DNA of 8,505 bases from a bacterium (GCA_009773075.1 WOUX01000078.1:10604-19108); one strand, 5' to 3'. Counted from the first letter of the stretch, positions 1 to 6,803 are shown. Program-made: numbers and translations. Notes: generated by a model from the letters alone, not told the origin.

Positions 1-10
1 TTTCATGGGG

Positions 11-166
11 TTATCCTAATATCTCACTTAATAACTTTTGCTTTAGGTTTTGCAGAGTTGTTTTTTGTTGCCTAAGCTGTTCTATAATTCTTATTAGGTC
101 GTCCAATACAAGAATGATTTCTTTTTGAGAAGAAATATCACGTAATAAATTCGCAAATCTCTCTTG
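11..166 (-). pseudogene. C-terminal remnant of a type I restriction specificity subunit (HsdS-like)
   Basis: An open frame of 51 codons follows an in-frame TGA at 167-169 and ends in TAA at 11-13. It has no start codon of its own near its beginning. The peptide is a charged, leucine-rich helix; its second half contains LRQQKTTLQNLKQKLLSEIL. This resembles the conserved coiled coil closing many HsdS proteins, where 'QKtaLqaLKqgLmq.LL' is typical. HsdS determines the DNA target of type I restriction-modification complexes, and full-length proteins are about 400 residues, so nearly everything is missing here. The frame begins exactly where the hairpin repeat at 165-241 ends, suggesting that insertion or recombination there removed the 5' part. 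After the stop, an ATG at 4-6 preceded by AGGA may start another gene running off the window. The family call rests on a short, low-complexity helix, so another coiled-coil protein is possible. Confidence 0.5.
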
Positions 167-241
167 TCAATAATTAAGTATTGTGCCCCCTGAACTCCCC
201 ATAAATACGGGAAGCGTCCCTATATTTCCTCTATATTTCCT
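165..241. repeat. Intergenic repeat with imperfect hairpin, REP/RAYT-associated type
   Basis: The segment contains an imperfect palindrome at 205-223 (ATAC-GGGA-AGCG-TCCC-TAT: a GGGA/TCCC stem with an AGCG loop, extended by ATA/TAT past one bulged C). It is flanked by GTATTGTGCCCCCTGAACTC (179-198). From memory, near-identical blocks ('..GGGACACAATACTTAATTATT..' in the other orientation) occur in many copies in deltaproteobacterial and related genomes near IS200-like REP-associated tyrosine transposases. No transposase is present here. Only one copy lies in this window, so its repetitive nature cannot be shown from the window. Confidence 0.45.
220..241. repeat. Perfect tandem duplication of an 11-bp unit
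   Basis: CTATATTTCCT occurs twice back to back at 220-230 and 231-241. It abuts the right arm of the GGGA/TCCC hairpin and may be a slippage product or part of the repeat element's end. Confidence 0.8.
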
Positions 242-305
242 TTTTTCGTCAGCGTACCCCTCTGAAGTTACCCTACTGACTGGAAAATGCATGTTTTTCT
301 CTATA

Positions 306-367
306 CGCCAACGATGGTCATCAGTGGGAGCATGGTCCTAACGATCCACTGAATGACATGGTTAACC
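306..367 (-). other. attC-like recombination site (distal, 62 bp)
   Basis: Read on the - strand, the site runs from an R''-like box GGTTAAC (367-361; consensus RYYYAAC, one mismatch) to an R'-like box GTTGGCG (312-306; consensus GTTRRRY, two mismatches). Between them is a long imperfect stem. ATGTCATTCAGTGG (359-346) pairs with CCACTGATGACCAT (327-314), leaving one unpaired base on each side and an 18-nt loop. Outside this stem the AAC and GTT cores pair. Size and layout fit the 57-141 bp range of integron attC sites. It begins 3 nt after the stop codon of the upstream - strand gene, as cassette attC sites usually do. There is no T-run after the stem, so it does not look like an intrinsic terminator. 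Confidence 0.55.
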
Positions 368-370
368 ACC

Positions 371-1201
371 CTAAATATCAATCAATTGCATGAAACTAAA
401 TTCTTTTCTAAGTCTTAAGCTTGCAATTAATCCGTGAAGAACAGCGCGTTTTTCTTTAGAAATAGATTCCGTATTTATAATCTTTTTTAGTTCATTTTTT
501 GCCATGAGTGCTACTTTTAATGGAACAGCCAAACAAATATGCGCTTCATCAAAGCAAAAAGCATAGCTGGAATCATTGATATACTCCAAAATATAATTTG
601 ACAATTGTTCTCTGCTTGAGATTTCGGAACAGAAATGGTTAAACTCGGGCTCCTTGAAGGTGCGCTCCCTATACGTTATTTGGTTTCTCATTTCCATTAA
701 ATATTCATAAACATTTAGGCCATTAATTGTATTCGTCTGAAGGATATCTTGTTCCCCGATCAAGTCAACGTATGTGACAATTGTGGTCTTATGATCTCCT
801 GATACTCTTTCCCCTCTAATTTTTTTCCCATCTCGACGGATTGGAATCTCACCTTCAGCAATTTTTAGCGTATAAATCCCATTATTCTTTATAAAAGCAA
901 TATTTCGAGAAGCTAATGAGCACCTCAGAAAGTAAAAAACGGAATAGTATAATTTTATTACTGGCCAAGAGTGATTACCATTTGATAGTGAACTAATTGC
1001 ATCACAGAGACTAAATATGCCCTTAAAATAAATATCTAAAGCATCATTTTTAAGTTCATTTGATAATATATCTTTTCGATTACAAGTAATTATATAGCTT
1101 TCAAACAGGTGTTTGTAGCTCTTCCACTTAGTTAAATCAGTGCAACCAATATCCAGTTCTACTGTTTGTTGGACTCTGCATCGATTAGAATTCATATTCA
1201 C
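371..1201 (-). CDS. HEPN-like protein, partner of the DGQHR protein
   Basis: This is a 276-residue soluble protein that I cannot assign to a named family. Two features suggest the HEPN superfamily of all-helical, often RNase-like domains. A helix with YYSVFYFLRCSLA (residues 85-97) recalls the 'YYa.F...raLL' helix of HEPN proteins. RNQITY (172-177) falls where the Rx4-6H catalytic motif would be, but with tyrosine instead of histidine. SGDHKTTI (134-141) lies between them. The listed start is GTG; an ATG two codons later (1193-1195) is equally plausible, and neither has a strong Shine-Dalgarno sequence. The 5' end overlaps the DGQHR gene by 17 nt (11 nt from the ATG), indicating translational coupling and a shared role. 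An attC-like site begins 3 nt after the stop. The family assignment is pattern-based; if the domain is HEPN, the missing histidine means nuclease activity is uncertain. Confidence 0.75.
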   Translation of the reverse strand: MNMNSNRCRVQQTVELDIGCTDLTKWKSYKHLFESYIITCNRKDILSNELKNDALDIYFKGIFSLCDAISSLSNGNHSWPVIKLYYSVFYFLRCSLASRNIAFIKNNGIYTLKIAEGEIPIRRDGKKIRGERVSGDHKTTIVTYVDLIGEQDILQTNTINGLNVYEYLMEMRNQITYRERTFKEPEFNHFCSEISSREQLSNYILEYINDSSYAFCFDEAHICLAVPLKVALMAKNELKKIINTESISKEKRAVLHGLIASLRLRKEFSFMQLIDI

Positions 1202-2216
1202 TTTGATCTGGTAAAGAATTTAATAAATTGCTTTCTAAACGTTCTTTGATTTTCTTCCTAGCTGTCTTTCCATCAAGCCCTTTCAAATCATCCCATGTTG
1301 TTAGGCTTTCATTGTCTAATGCAATTAATTCCTTCATTGTATTAGCCGAAAAAGAACCCCTTTCTGCGCATCTGTGTATTAGTGAGCCAACGAAAAAATC
1401 AACTGCGCCATTAAATCCCGCTGCTTTCAAATACGGATTCTTAGTTTTATTTGTCCATATTTTTGCCTCAAAATAGAAATCTTTTATTGAACTAAAGAAA
1501 TTTGCAATTGATGTTTTTTGGTGATCGAATGTCTTTAACTTGTACAAATGAAATGTACCTCCGGGTTTCAAGTGTTCTTTGAAAGCTGCCACAAAAGTCG
1601 AGAGTTCGATACTACCGACGCCCCTTGGAGAACCTGGAAACTTAATCAATTTATATAGCGGGGATTGTAGATCATCATTTAATTCATTTACAGCATGACT
1701 TTCTTCATCAACAACCTCACCGAACAAGTCATATATTAGACTTTTAGGAACCGGTTTTTGTTCCGTGTTGATATTTAAAAATATTTTGGCAGCTTGTTTC
1801 GTTGTGAGCTCGATACAAAGTGTTACGATTAGATATTTATTTCCAATTTGCTCATCGCTCTTTATTGCAGCTTCTAAGCCTGCCAATCTATGTTGTCCAT
1901 CAATTACTTGAGCAGATGACGTAATTAGAGGTATTTCTATTTCATCATCCGTAATTTGTGGTTTGTAATTTTTATCTGTCCAATTCAGGATAAAGGAATT
2001 AAAAAATATGTTACCTTCTAAAACATAATCCTTAATATCATTAATTCTTCTCTTATTAAGAACCCGTTGTACAGCCCCTTCTTCCTCATCTATGCCTCTA
2101 ACCGCAACATATTGGATTTGTAATATATCAATTATTTTCATTGTGAATGTAATTGCTGGTATATCACCAAATTGGGTCTTAAGACATTTGTATTTCTTCT
2201 TCTCAAACTGTGTCAT
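1185..2216 (-). CDS. DGQHR-domain protein (DndB-like family)
   Basis: The protein is 343 residues from the ATG at 2214-2216. It carries the signature DGQHR at about 106-110, followed by LAGLEAA, and then the downstream block FLNINTEQKPVPKSLIYDL (about 146-164). Both are hallmarks of DGQHR-domain proteins. This family includes DndB, the regulator of DNA phosphorothioation, and is related to the ParB/sulfiredoxin fold; many members sit in defence islands. There are no dndA/C/D/E genes here, so it should not be called dndB. A TTG two codons upstream extends the frame, but GGAGG at 2223-2227 abuts that TTG and lies 6 nt from the ATG, which decides the start. It is the first gene of the two-gene cassette and overlaps the next gene. 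Only 47 bp separate it from the attC-like site, and no convincing promoter is visible there beyond a GATAAT at 2237-2242. Target and activity are unknown. Confidence 0.88.
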   Translation of the reverse strand: MTQFEKKKYKCLKTQFGDIPAITFTMKIIDILQIQYVAVRGIDEEEGAVQRVLNKRRINDIKDYVLEGNIFFNSFILNWTDKNYKPQITDDEIEIPLITSSAQVIDGQHRLAGLEAAIKSDEQIGNKYLIVTLCIELTTKQAAKIFLNINTEQKPVPKSLIYDLFGEVVDEESHAVNELNDDLQSPLYKLIKFPGSPRGVGSIELSTFVAAFKEHLKPGGTFHLYKLKTFDHQKTSIANFFSSIKDFYFEAKIWTNKTKNPYLKAAGFNGAVDFFVGSLIHRCAERGSFSANTMKELIALDNESLTTWDDLKGLDGKTARKKIKERLESNLLNSLPDQSEYEF

Positions 2217-2222
2217 TGTCAA

Positions 2223-2227
2223 CCTCC
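2223..2227 (-). promoter_or_regulatory. Ribosome binding site deciding the DGQHR gene start
   Basis: GGAGG on the - strand lies 6 nt upstream of the ATG at 2214-2216 but has no spacing to the in-frame TTG at 2220-2222, so the ATG is the start. Confidence 0.8.
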
Positions 2228-2263
2228 AATTGTAAGATTATCATTGTTGGCAAACTTGCTAAG

Positions 2264-2323
2264 GGTTAACTCACTAATCATGGGGCACGGTTTTGTGCAC
2301 TCTCGTGAATTAGATTGTTGGGC
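2264..2323 (-). other. attC-like recombination site (proximal, 60 bp)
   Basis: On the - strand the site opens with GCCCAAC (2323-2317), a perfect match to R'' RYYYAAC, and ends with GTTAACC (2270-2264), one mismatch from R' GTTRRRY. The AAC and GTT cores pair. Inside, TC-TAAT-T-CA pairs with TG-ATTA-GT-GA, leaving a single extrahelical T on one side and GT on the other. A GCAC/GTGC hairpin with an AAAACC loop forms the tip. Unpaired bases in an imperfect stem with conserved ends are the layout of integron attC sites. It lies just upstream of the DGQHR gene, in the same orientation as the distal site. Confidence 0.55.
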
Positions 2324-2390
2324 TTCATTTCTCATAATTACTTGTTTTCAGTCTCTTTATCAAAGGTAAATACCTAGCCATCACCTCTCG

Positions 2391-2577
2391 CTACGGAGTA
2401 ACCCACCTTTCCGTACCAATGTCCCATGCCAGTACTTCTCCTGTAACAATATTACATCTGTATACTGCAAAATCATTAGGCCCCATGAACTTATACTTCG
2501 GAGAAACAAGGTAAAAAAGAAGCGCAGCCAGACACATTATAAATAGACCATTTGATCATGTCTTTTATTTTAGACAT
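2391..2577 (-). pseudogene. Small one-pass membrane protein gene, apparently frameshifted
   Basis: A strong start (AGAGGTG at 2583-2589, then ATG at 2575-2577) opens a frame reading MSKIKDMIKWSIYN that soon stops at 28 residues. The +1 frame then gives a 48-residue peptide from ATG 2535-2537 to TAG 2391-2393. That peptide has a hydrophobic segment (CLAALLFYLV) followed by a short beta-like tail, VYRCNIVTGEVLAWDI and TERWVTP. The join resembles small bacterial proteins with a basic N-terminus, one membrane helix and a 'YR.d..TGe.w' tail. A single-base indel near 2537 would restore one gene of about 60 residues. Past the TAG the same frame stays open for 21 sense codons to TGA 2325-2327, including MARYLPLIKRLKTSNYEK. 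That TGA lies one base before the R'' box of the attC-like site. Alternatively the 48-residue ORF is itself the gene, although its own ribosome binding site is weak. Function unknown. Confidence 0.45.
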
Positions 2578-2603
2578 AGGAACACCTCTCAATTAAACTA
2601 TCT

Positions 2604-2609
2604 ATTATA
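2604..2609 (-). promoter_or_regulatory. Possible -10 element for the small membrane protein gene
   Basis: A perfect TATAAT on the - strand lies about 27 nt upstream of the ATG at 2577 in AT-rich sequence. No good -35 hexamer is found at 16-18 bp, so this is a weak call. Confidence 0.3.
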
Positions 2610-2725
2610 AAGTTTTGATTAGAACAATTTATTACATACTTTTCTGTATCTTACCACATAAACACTCTCATTTGCAAGTTGAAGTTAAAATCTTGCCAGT
2701 ACTTAAAAATTGAGGCTGCACCACC

Positions 2726-2754
2726 TTGACAAAGAAAGATAAATATGGCTTAAT
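2726..2754 (+). promoter_or_regulatory. Candidate sigma-70-type promoter of the core operon
   Basis: TTGACA at 2726-2731 is a perfect -35 hexamer. CTTAAT at 2749-2754 matches four of six bases of the -10 hexamer with a 17-bp spacer. Transcription would start near 2760-2762. That start lies downstream of the ATG at 2745 and just before the in-frame CTG at 2763, which bears on where the radical SAM protein starts. Confidence 0.4.
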
Positions 2755-2864
2755 CTAGCAAGCTGACCCGTTATCTGGGAAATGAAATCAACTCCGTTCA
2801 TAAGGACTTAAAAGGTGTAGATCTGACTTTCGCCCTGGCATTCCCGGACGTTTACGAGATCGGC

Positions 2865-5264
2865 ATGTCTTATGTGGGGTTTCAGATTCTCTATGACATT
2901 CTTAATAAAAGAGAGGATATTGCTGCTGAGAGGGTTTACGCTCCATGGGTAGACATGGAAAATCTTTTAAGGACAAAAGGGATTTCCCTCTCCTCCCTTG
3001 AGTCTTCTCTACCGTTAAAAGACTTTGATATCATTGGATTTACTCTTCCATACGAGCTCTGTTACACCAATATCCTAAACATGCTGGACCTCTCCGGGAT
3101 ACCTTTCCTGGCAAAGGACCGGGATAAAAGCTGGCCATTGATTGTGGCTGGGGGCTCCTGTGCCTTCAATCCCGAACCGGTAGCCGATTTTTTCGATGCC
3201 ATAGTCCTTGGTGATGGGGAAGAGGTCATCCTGGAACTCTGTGATTGCGTTAAAGATTGGAAAAAGAAAGACGGAGAAAAAGAAGACTTGTATAGAAATC
3301 TATCGGAACTCAGGGGGGTCTATATACCTTCCTTCTTTGACATAAAGTACCACAGCAATGGAACAATTGAGGAGATTGTACCCCTCAGAGAAAATTATTC
3401 AACTATTAAAAAAAGGGTGGTTTCTGATCTCAATAAGGTAGATTATCCTACTAAATTAATCACCCCTTTCATGAAGATTATTCACGATCGACTGAGTTTG
3501 GAGATTGCCAGGGGTTGCACCAGGGGCTGTCGTTTCTGTCAAGCAGGGATGACGTATCGTCCTGTTCGAGAAAGATCCTCAGAAGTGATCAAGGATATAA
3601 CAAAAAGAGCAATAGAGCAAACCGGACACGAAGAAATCTCCTTGCTCTCCCTAAATACCGGTGACTATTCCTGTATCTCTGACCTCATGGCAGATTTAAT
3701 GGGGAGATATTCAGAGGAGAATATAGCCGTATCCCTTCCCTCTTTGAGGCCTGAAACTCTTACCCCCGAACTGATTAAAGAGATAAAAAGGGGGAGAAAA
3801 ACAGGGGTTACCATCGCCCCTGAAGCCGGTACACAGAGACTAAGGGATACCATCAATAAAGGAATTACAGAGGAAGATATCCTGGTTACAGCTACAAACG
3901 TGTTTGCCGCCGGTTGGAAATCTATCAAACTCTATTTTATGATCGGGCTGCCTACCGAGAAAGAGGAGGATGTTGAAGCGATAGTTGAACTATCTAGAAA
4001 AATACTTTCATGTGGGAAAAGTTTAAAATCTCTCAAGAATATAAATGTCAGCATCTCTACCTTCGTGCCTAAACCCCAAACACCATTCCAGTGGGAGTCC
4101 CAGATTAGTCTTGAAGAGATCATAGAAAAACACAACCTTCTAAAAAGCAAACTGAGTGGGAATAGACTAAGCCTGAAATGGCAGGATCCCAAATTGAGCA
4201 TCTTAGAGGGCATCTTTTCCAGAGGAAATAGAAGATTAAGTAAGGTTTTAATCAATGCTCAAAGGTATGGTTGTCGTCTTGATGGCTGGAGCGAACACTT
4301 CAAATACGACTTATGGGAAAACGCCTTTATGGACGCTGGATTGGACATGGATTTCTATAACAGGCGAAATCTTAGCTATGATGAAGCCCTTCCCTGGGAT
4401 CATCTGGACTGTTTGGTCAGTAAGGAGTTCCTTGCAAGGGAAAGAGATAGGGGTCTAAATGCAGTGTTAACTCCGGATTGTCGGATTGAAGGTTGTACTA
4501 ATTGCGGAGTTTGCGATAATAAAAACCTCAAGCTGGTGATATCCAGTCCCGTGCTCCAGAGAAAGCCGTTAAAATACCTGAACCGGCAACAGGCAGTGAG
4601 ATCGTATCGAAAATACAGATTACAGTTTTCTAAACTGGACGATGCGAGATTTTTGAGTCACCTGGAACTGATCAATGTTTTCTCAAGAGCCGTAAGAAGG
4701 GCAAAAATCCCTGTGAGATATTCAAAAGGCTTTCATCCACTGCCCAGGATAATCTTTGGAGGAGCTTTACCTGTTGGCATTGAGAGTTTATTAGAGTATG
4801 TTGATATAGAGATTGAAGGGAACATAATGCCTGATGAATTTAAAAACAAACTAGGCAAAGAACTTCCCTTGGGATTGAGGATTTTGGATTGTCGTGAAAT
4901 TCCCTTGAAATCAAATCCAATATCTGATAATATTAGAAAAATAGAATACTTAGTCTTTTCAGACAAACAGATAGATACCCTTTCCCCTGACAGCAATAAC
5001 CTGAAGGAAGCTGTTGCCTCCTTTTTAAGCAAAGATACTCTCTTCGTGTTAGATAAAAAAAAGTGGGGGATACGAAAGGTTGATCTTCGGTTCATGGTAG
5101 AAGATGTCAAATTGAGAGATGACCTGTCATTTGAGATCAGTCTTAAACCTGGAATGGCAAAGGATATAAAGCCTTTTAAGTTAGTAGAACATATTTTAAA
5201 CCTGGAGGATAACCAGGTAAAGCTCTTAAGAATCTTGAGAGCAGAAACAGGATTGGAAAAATAA
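2865..5264 (+). CDS. B12-binding-like/radical SAM protein with C-terminal DUF2344 (TIGR03960 + TIGR03936)
   Basis: The 799 residues from the first usable ATG run through a B12-binding-like N-terminal region (GGSCAFNPEPVADF near 96-109), a radical SAM core with the CxxxCxxC cluster ligands C218, C222 and C225, and a linker cysteine group C539, C544, C547, C550. The C-terminal radical-SAM-linked domain (about 580-790) includes RFLSHLELINVFSRAVRRA and YSKGFHPLP. Proteins of this architecture precede rng in many deltaproteobacteria; their reaction is not established to my knowledge. Family members normally begin about 45 residues earlier with a 'kp.RYLG.E.n' block. Here that block (LTRYLGNEINSV) is encoded in frame from 2763, but no ATG, GTG or TTG precedes it after the in-frame TAA at 2751-2753. 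The true N-terminus is therefore unresolved: translation from 2865 would lack part of the first domain. The gene ends 6 bp before rng. Confidence 0.9.
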   Translation: MSYVGFQILYDILNKREDIAAERVYAPWVDMENLLRTKGISLSSLESSLPLKDFDIIGFTLPYELCYTNILNMLDLSGIPFLAKDRDKSWPLIVAGGSCAFNPEPVADFFDAIVLGDGEEVILELCDCVKDWKKKDGEKEDLYRNLSELRGVYIPSFFDIKYHSNGTIEEIVPLRENYSTIKKRVVSDLNKVDYPTKLITPFMKIIHDRLSLEIARGCTRGCRFCQAGMTYRPVRERSSEVIKDITKRAIEQTGHEEISLLSLNTGDYSCISDLMADLMGRYSEENIAVSLPSLRPETLTPELIKEIKRGRKTGVTIAPEAGTQRLRDTINKGITEEDILVTATNVFAAGWKSIKLYFMIGLPTEKEEDVEAIVELSRKILSCGKSLKSLKNINVSISTFVPKPQTPFQWESQISLEEIIEKHNLLKSKLSGNRLSLKWQDPKLSILEGIFSRGNRRLSKVLINAQRYGCRLDGWSEHFKYDLWENAFMDAGLDMDFYNRRNLSYDEALPWDHLDCLVSKEFLARERDRGLNAVLTPDCRIEGCTNCGVCDNKNLKLVISSPVLQRKPLKYLNRQQAVRSYRKYRLQFSKLDDARFLSHLELINVFSRAVRRAKIPVRYSKGFHPLPRIIFGGALPVGIESLLEYVDIEIEGNIMPDEFKNKLGKELPLGLRILDCREIPLKSNPISDNIRKIEYLVFSDKQIDTLSPDSNNLKEAVASFLSKDTLFVLDKKKWGIRKVDLRFMVEDVKLRDDLSFEISLKPGMAKDIKPFKLVEHILNLEDNQVKLLRILRAETGLEK

Positions 5265-5270
5265 CCTGAA

Positions 5271-6803
5271 ATGCCAATAGAGTTAATCATAAACGCCAAT
5301 TTCCAAGAGACCAGGGTTGCCCTTTTAGAAAACGGGGTAATGGCTGAACTGTATATCGAATATCGTACAGAAAGGGGAACTACTGGGAATATATATAAAG
5401 GAAAGGTAGTTAGGGTCCTGCCAGGGATGCAGGCAGCATTTATAGATATAGGTTTAGACAAAGCCGCTTTCCTTTACGTTTCAGATGTCTGTTCTGATCT
5501 GGAAGAATTTGAAGAAATGCTCCACATTCCAAATGGTGAGACAGGGATTGATTTAGAAAATGGTCTTTGGGCTGCTATTAATCGACCTCTTCAAATTGAA
5601 GATATGCTGTATGAGGGGCAGGAAATACTGGTACAGGTTACTAAGGAGCCTATCGGTTCTAAAGGGGCTCGAGTTTCATCCCACATATCCCTTCCAGGTC
5701 GTTATTTAGTACTTATGCCTACTGTTGACCATGTGGGTATATCCCGTAGAATTGAAAATGAAAAGGAGAGAGCCAGACTGAGGGAAATTGTACAAAAAAA
5801 CAAACCGGCAGGGTTCGGCTCTATTGTTCGAACTGCCAGTGAGGGGAAAAATGAAAAGGATTTAGTTACAGACATGGACTTCCTGCTTAAGCTCTGGCAT
5901 AACATTCTTGATAAAAAAAACAATGCCCCTGCCTACAGTCTTATTCACCATGATTTAGACATGATTATGAGAATAATACGTGACCTGTTTACTGAGGATG
6001 TGGATAGGCTGATTGTAGATTCTTCCGATGAATACCAAAAGATACTTGAATTTGTTGAAACATTTATGCCCCAGTTGAAGCACTCCATAGAACTCTATGA
6101 AAACGATGAACCTATCTTTGATGCATATGGAATAGAGGTTGAAATTGGAAGGGCATTAGGGAACAAGGTATGGTTAAAGTCTGGAGGCTATATAGTGATT
6201 GAAGAAACCGAGGCTCTGGTTGCTATCGATGTTAACACAGGAAAATACGTGGGCAGCAGAAACCCTGAAGATACCATACTAAAAACAAACCTAGAGGCAG
6301 TTAAAGAGATTGCATACCAGTTGAGGCTTAGAAATATCGGTGGAATAATTATCATTGATTTTATAGATATGAAGAAGGAGAGCAGTAAGGAAAAGGTCTT
6401 TCAATCCTTAAGGGAAGCCCTTAAAAAGGATAGGGCAAAAACCAACATCCTTAAAATCTCTGAACTGGGCCTGATAGAAATGACCAGGAAAAGAACCAGG
6501 GACAATCTCAGTGGCGTTCTATGCGAACCCTGTTACTATTGTGAGGGCAAAGGGTTTATAAAATCCAAAACAACCGTATTAAATGAGGTCCTTAGGGAAA
6601 TCAAAAGAGAAATAAGAGAGACTCCAGGAAACACTATATTTGTCTTTGTAAACCCCGGTATTGCAAACTTACTATTGGAGGAGGAAAGAGCCGAAATTGA
6701 CGAATTAGAAAGAAAATATAGAAAAAGGATTGTTGTAACCGTAAGAGATGATTTTCATCAGGAACAATTTGAAGTTGACAGGCAGCAGGCATTTAATTCT
6801 TGA
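5271..6803 (+). CDS. rng: Ribonuclease G (RNase E/G family)
   Basis: This endoribonuclease of rRNA maturation and mRNA decay cuts single-stranded AU-rich RNA in the cytoplasm. The 510-residue length fits RNase G, not the long RNase E with its degradosome scaffold. An S1 RNA-binding domain starts near residue 38 (GNIYKGKVVRVLPGMQAAF). The DNase I-like catalytic domain has D320 (AIDVNTGKY) and D363 (IIIDFIDM). Their 43-residue spacing equals that of the two metal-binding aspartates of E. coli RNase E. The zinc-link cysteines that support dimerisation are C421 and C424 (CYYCEGKG), with an additional C418. The start ATG follows the radical SAM stop after 6 bp and has only a weak Shine-Dalgarno sequence, suggesting coupled translation within one operon. 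A TTGACA hexamer overlaps the stop codon. Confidence 0.97.
   Translation: MPIELIINANFQETRVALLENGVMAELYIEYRTERGTTGNIYKGKVVRVLPGMQAAFIDIGLDKAAFLYVSDVCSDLEEFEEMLHIPNGETGIDLENGLWAAINRPLQIEDMLYEGQEILVQVTKEPIGSKGARVSSHISLPGRYLVLMPTVDHVGISRRIENEKERARLREIVQKNKPAGFGSIVRTASEGKNEKDLVTDMDFLLKLWHNILDKKNNAPAYSLIHHDLDMIMRIIRDLFTEDVDRLIVDSSDEYQKILEFVETFMPQLKHSIELYENDEPIFDAYGIEVEIGRALGNKVWLKSGGYIVIEETEALVAIDVNTGKYVGSRNPEDTILKTNLEAVKEIAYQLRLRNIGGIIIIDFIDMKKESSKEKVFQSLREALKKDRAKTNILKISELGLIEMTRKRTRDNLSGVLCEPCYYCEGKGFIKSKTTVLNEVLREIKREIRETPGNTIFVFVNPGIANLLLEEERAEIDELERKYRKRIVVTVRDDFHQEQFEVDRQQAFNS

Larger units (their letters stand above)
312..2269 (-). mobile_element. Candidate integron-type gene cassette carrying two genes
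   Basis: The interval is bounded by the G|TT points of two attC-like sites in the same orientation. It contains two overlapping genes read toward the distal site and little else. The terminal R'' box (GGTTAAC) is the perfect reverse complement of the R' box at the other end (GTTAACC). Closing the segment into a circle would therefore rebuild a fully matched R''/R' pair, as integron cassettes do. No integrase gene is seen in the window, so this would be a cluster of attC sites lacking an integrase. Most cassettes hold one gene, so a two-gene cassette is less usual. The boundaries are inferred from the box positions. Confidence 0.5.

Noticed and set aside
308..365. The stem at the end of the HEPN-like gene as an intrinsic terminator
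   Set aside because: The stem is imperfect with an 18-nt loop and is not followed by a T-run on the - strand. The attC reading fits better.
1185..2216. Naming the DGQHR gene dndB
   Set aside because: No other phosphorothioation genes are present and the DGQHR family is broad, so only the family name is supported.
2610..2744. Searched for an integron attI site, integrase fragment or third attC between the small membrane gene and the core operon
   Set aside because: No RYYYAAC/GTTRRRY pair with a supporting stem and no coding fragment was found; the stretch holds only AT-rich sequence leading into the operon promoter.
4733..5461. A 242-codon frame on the - strand
   Set aside because: It lies across the ends of two clear + strand genes, has no family resemblance, and is a frame shadow.
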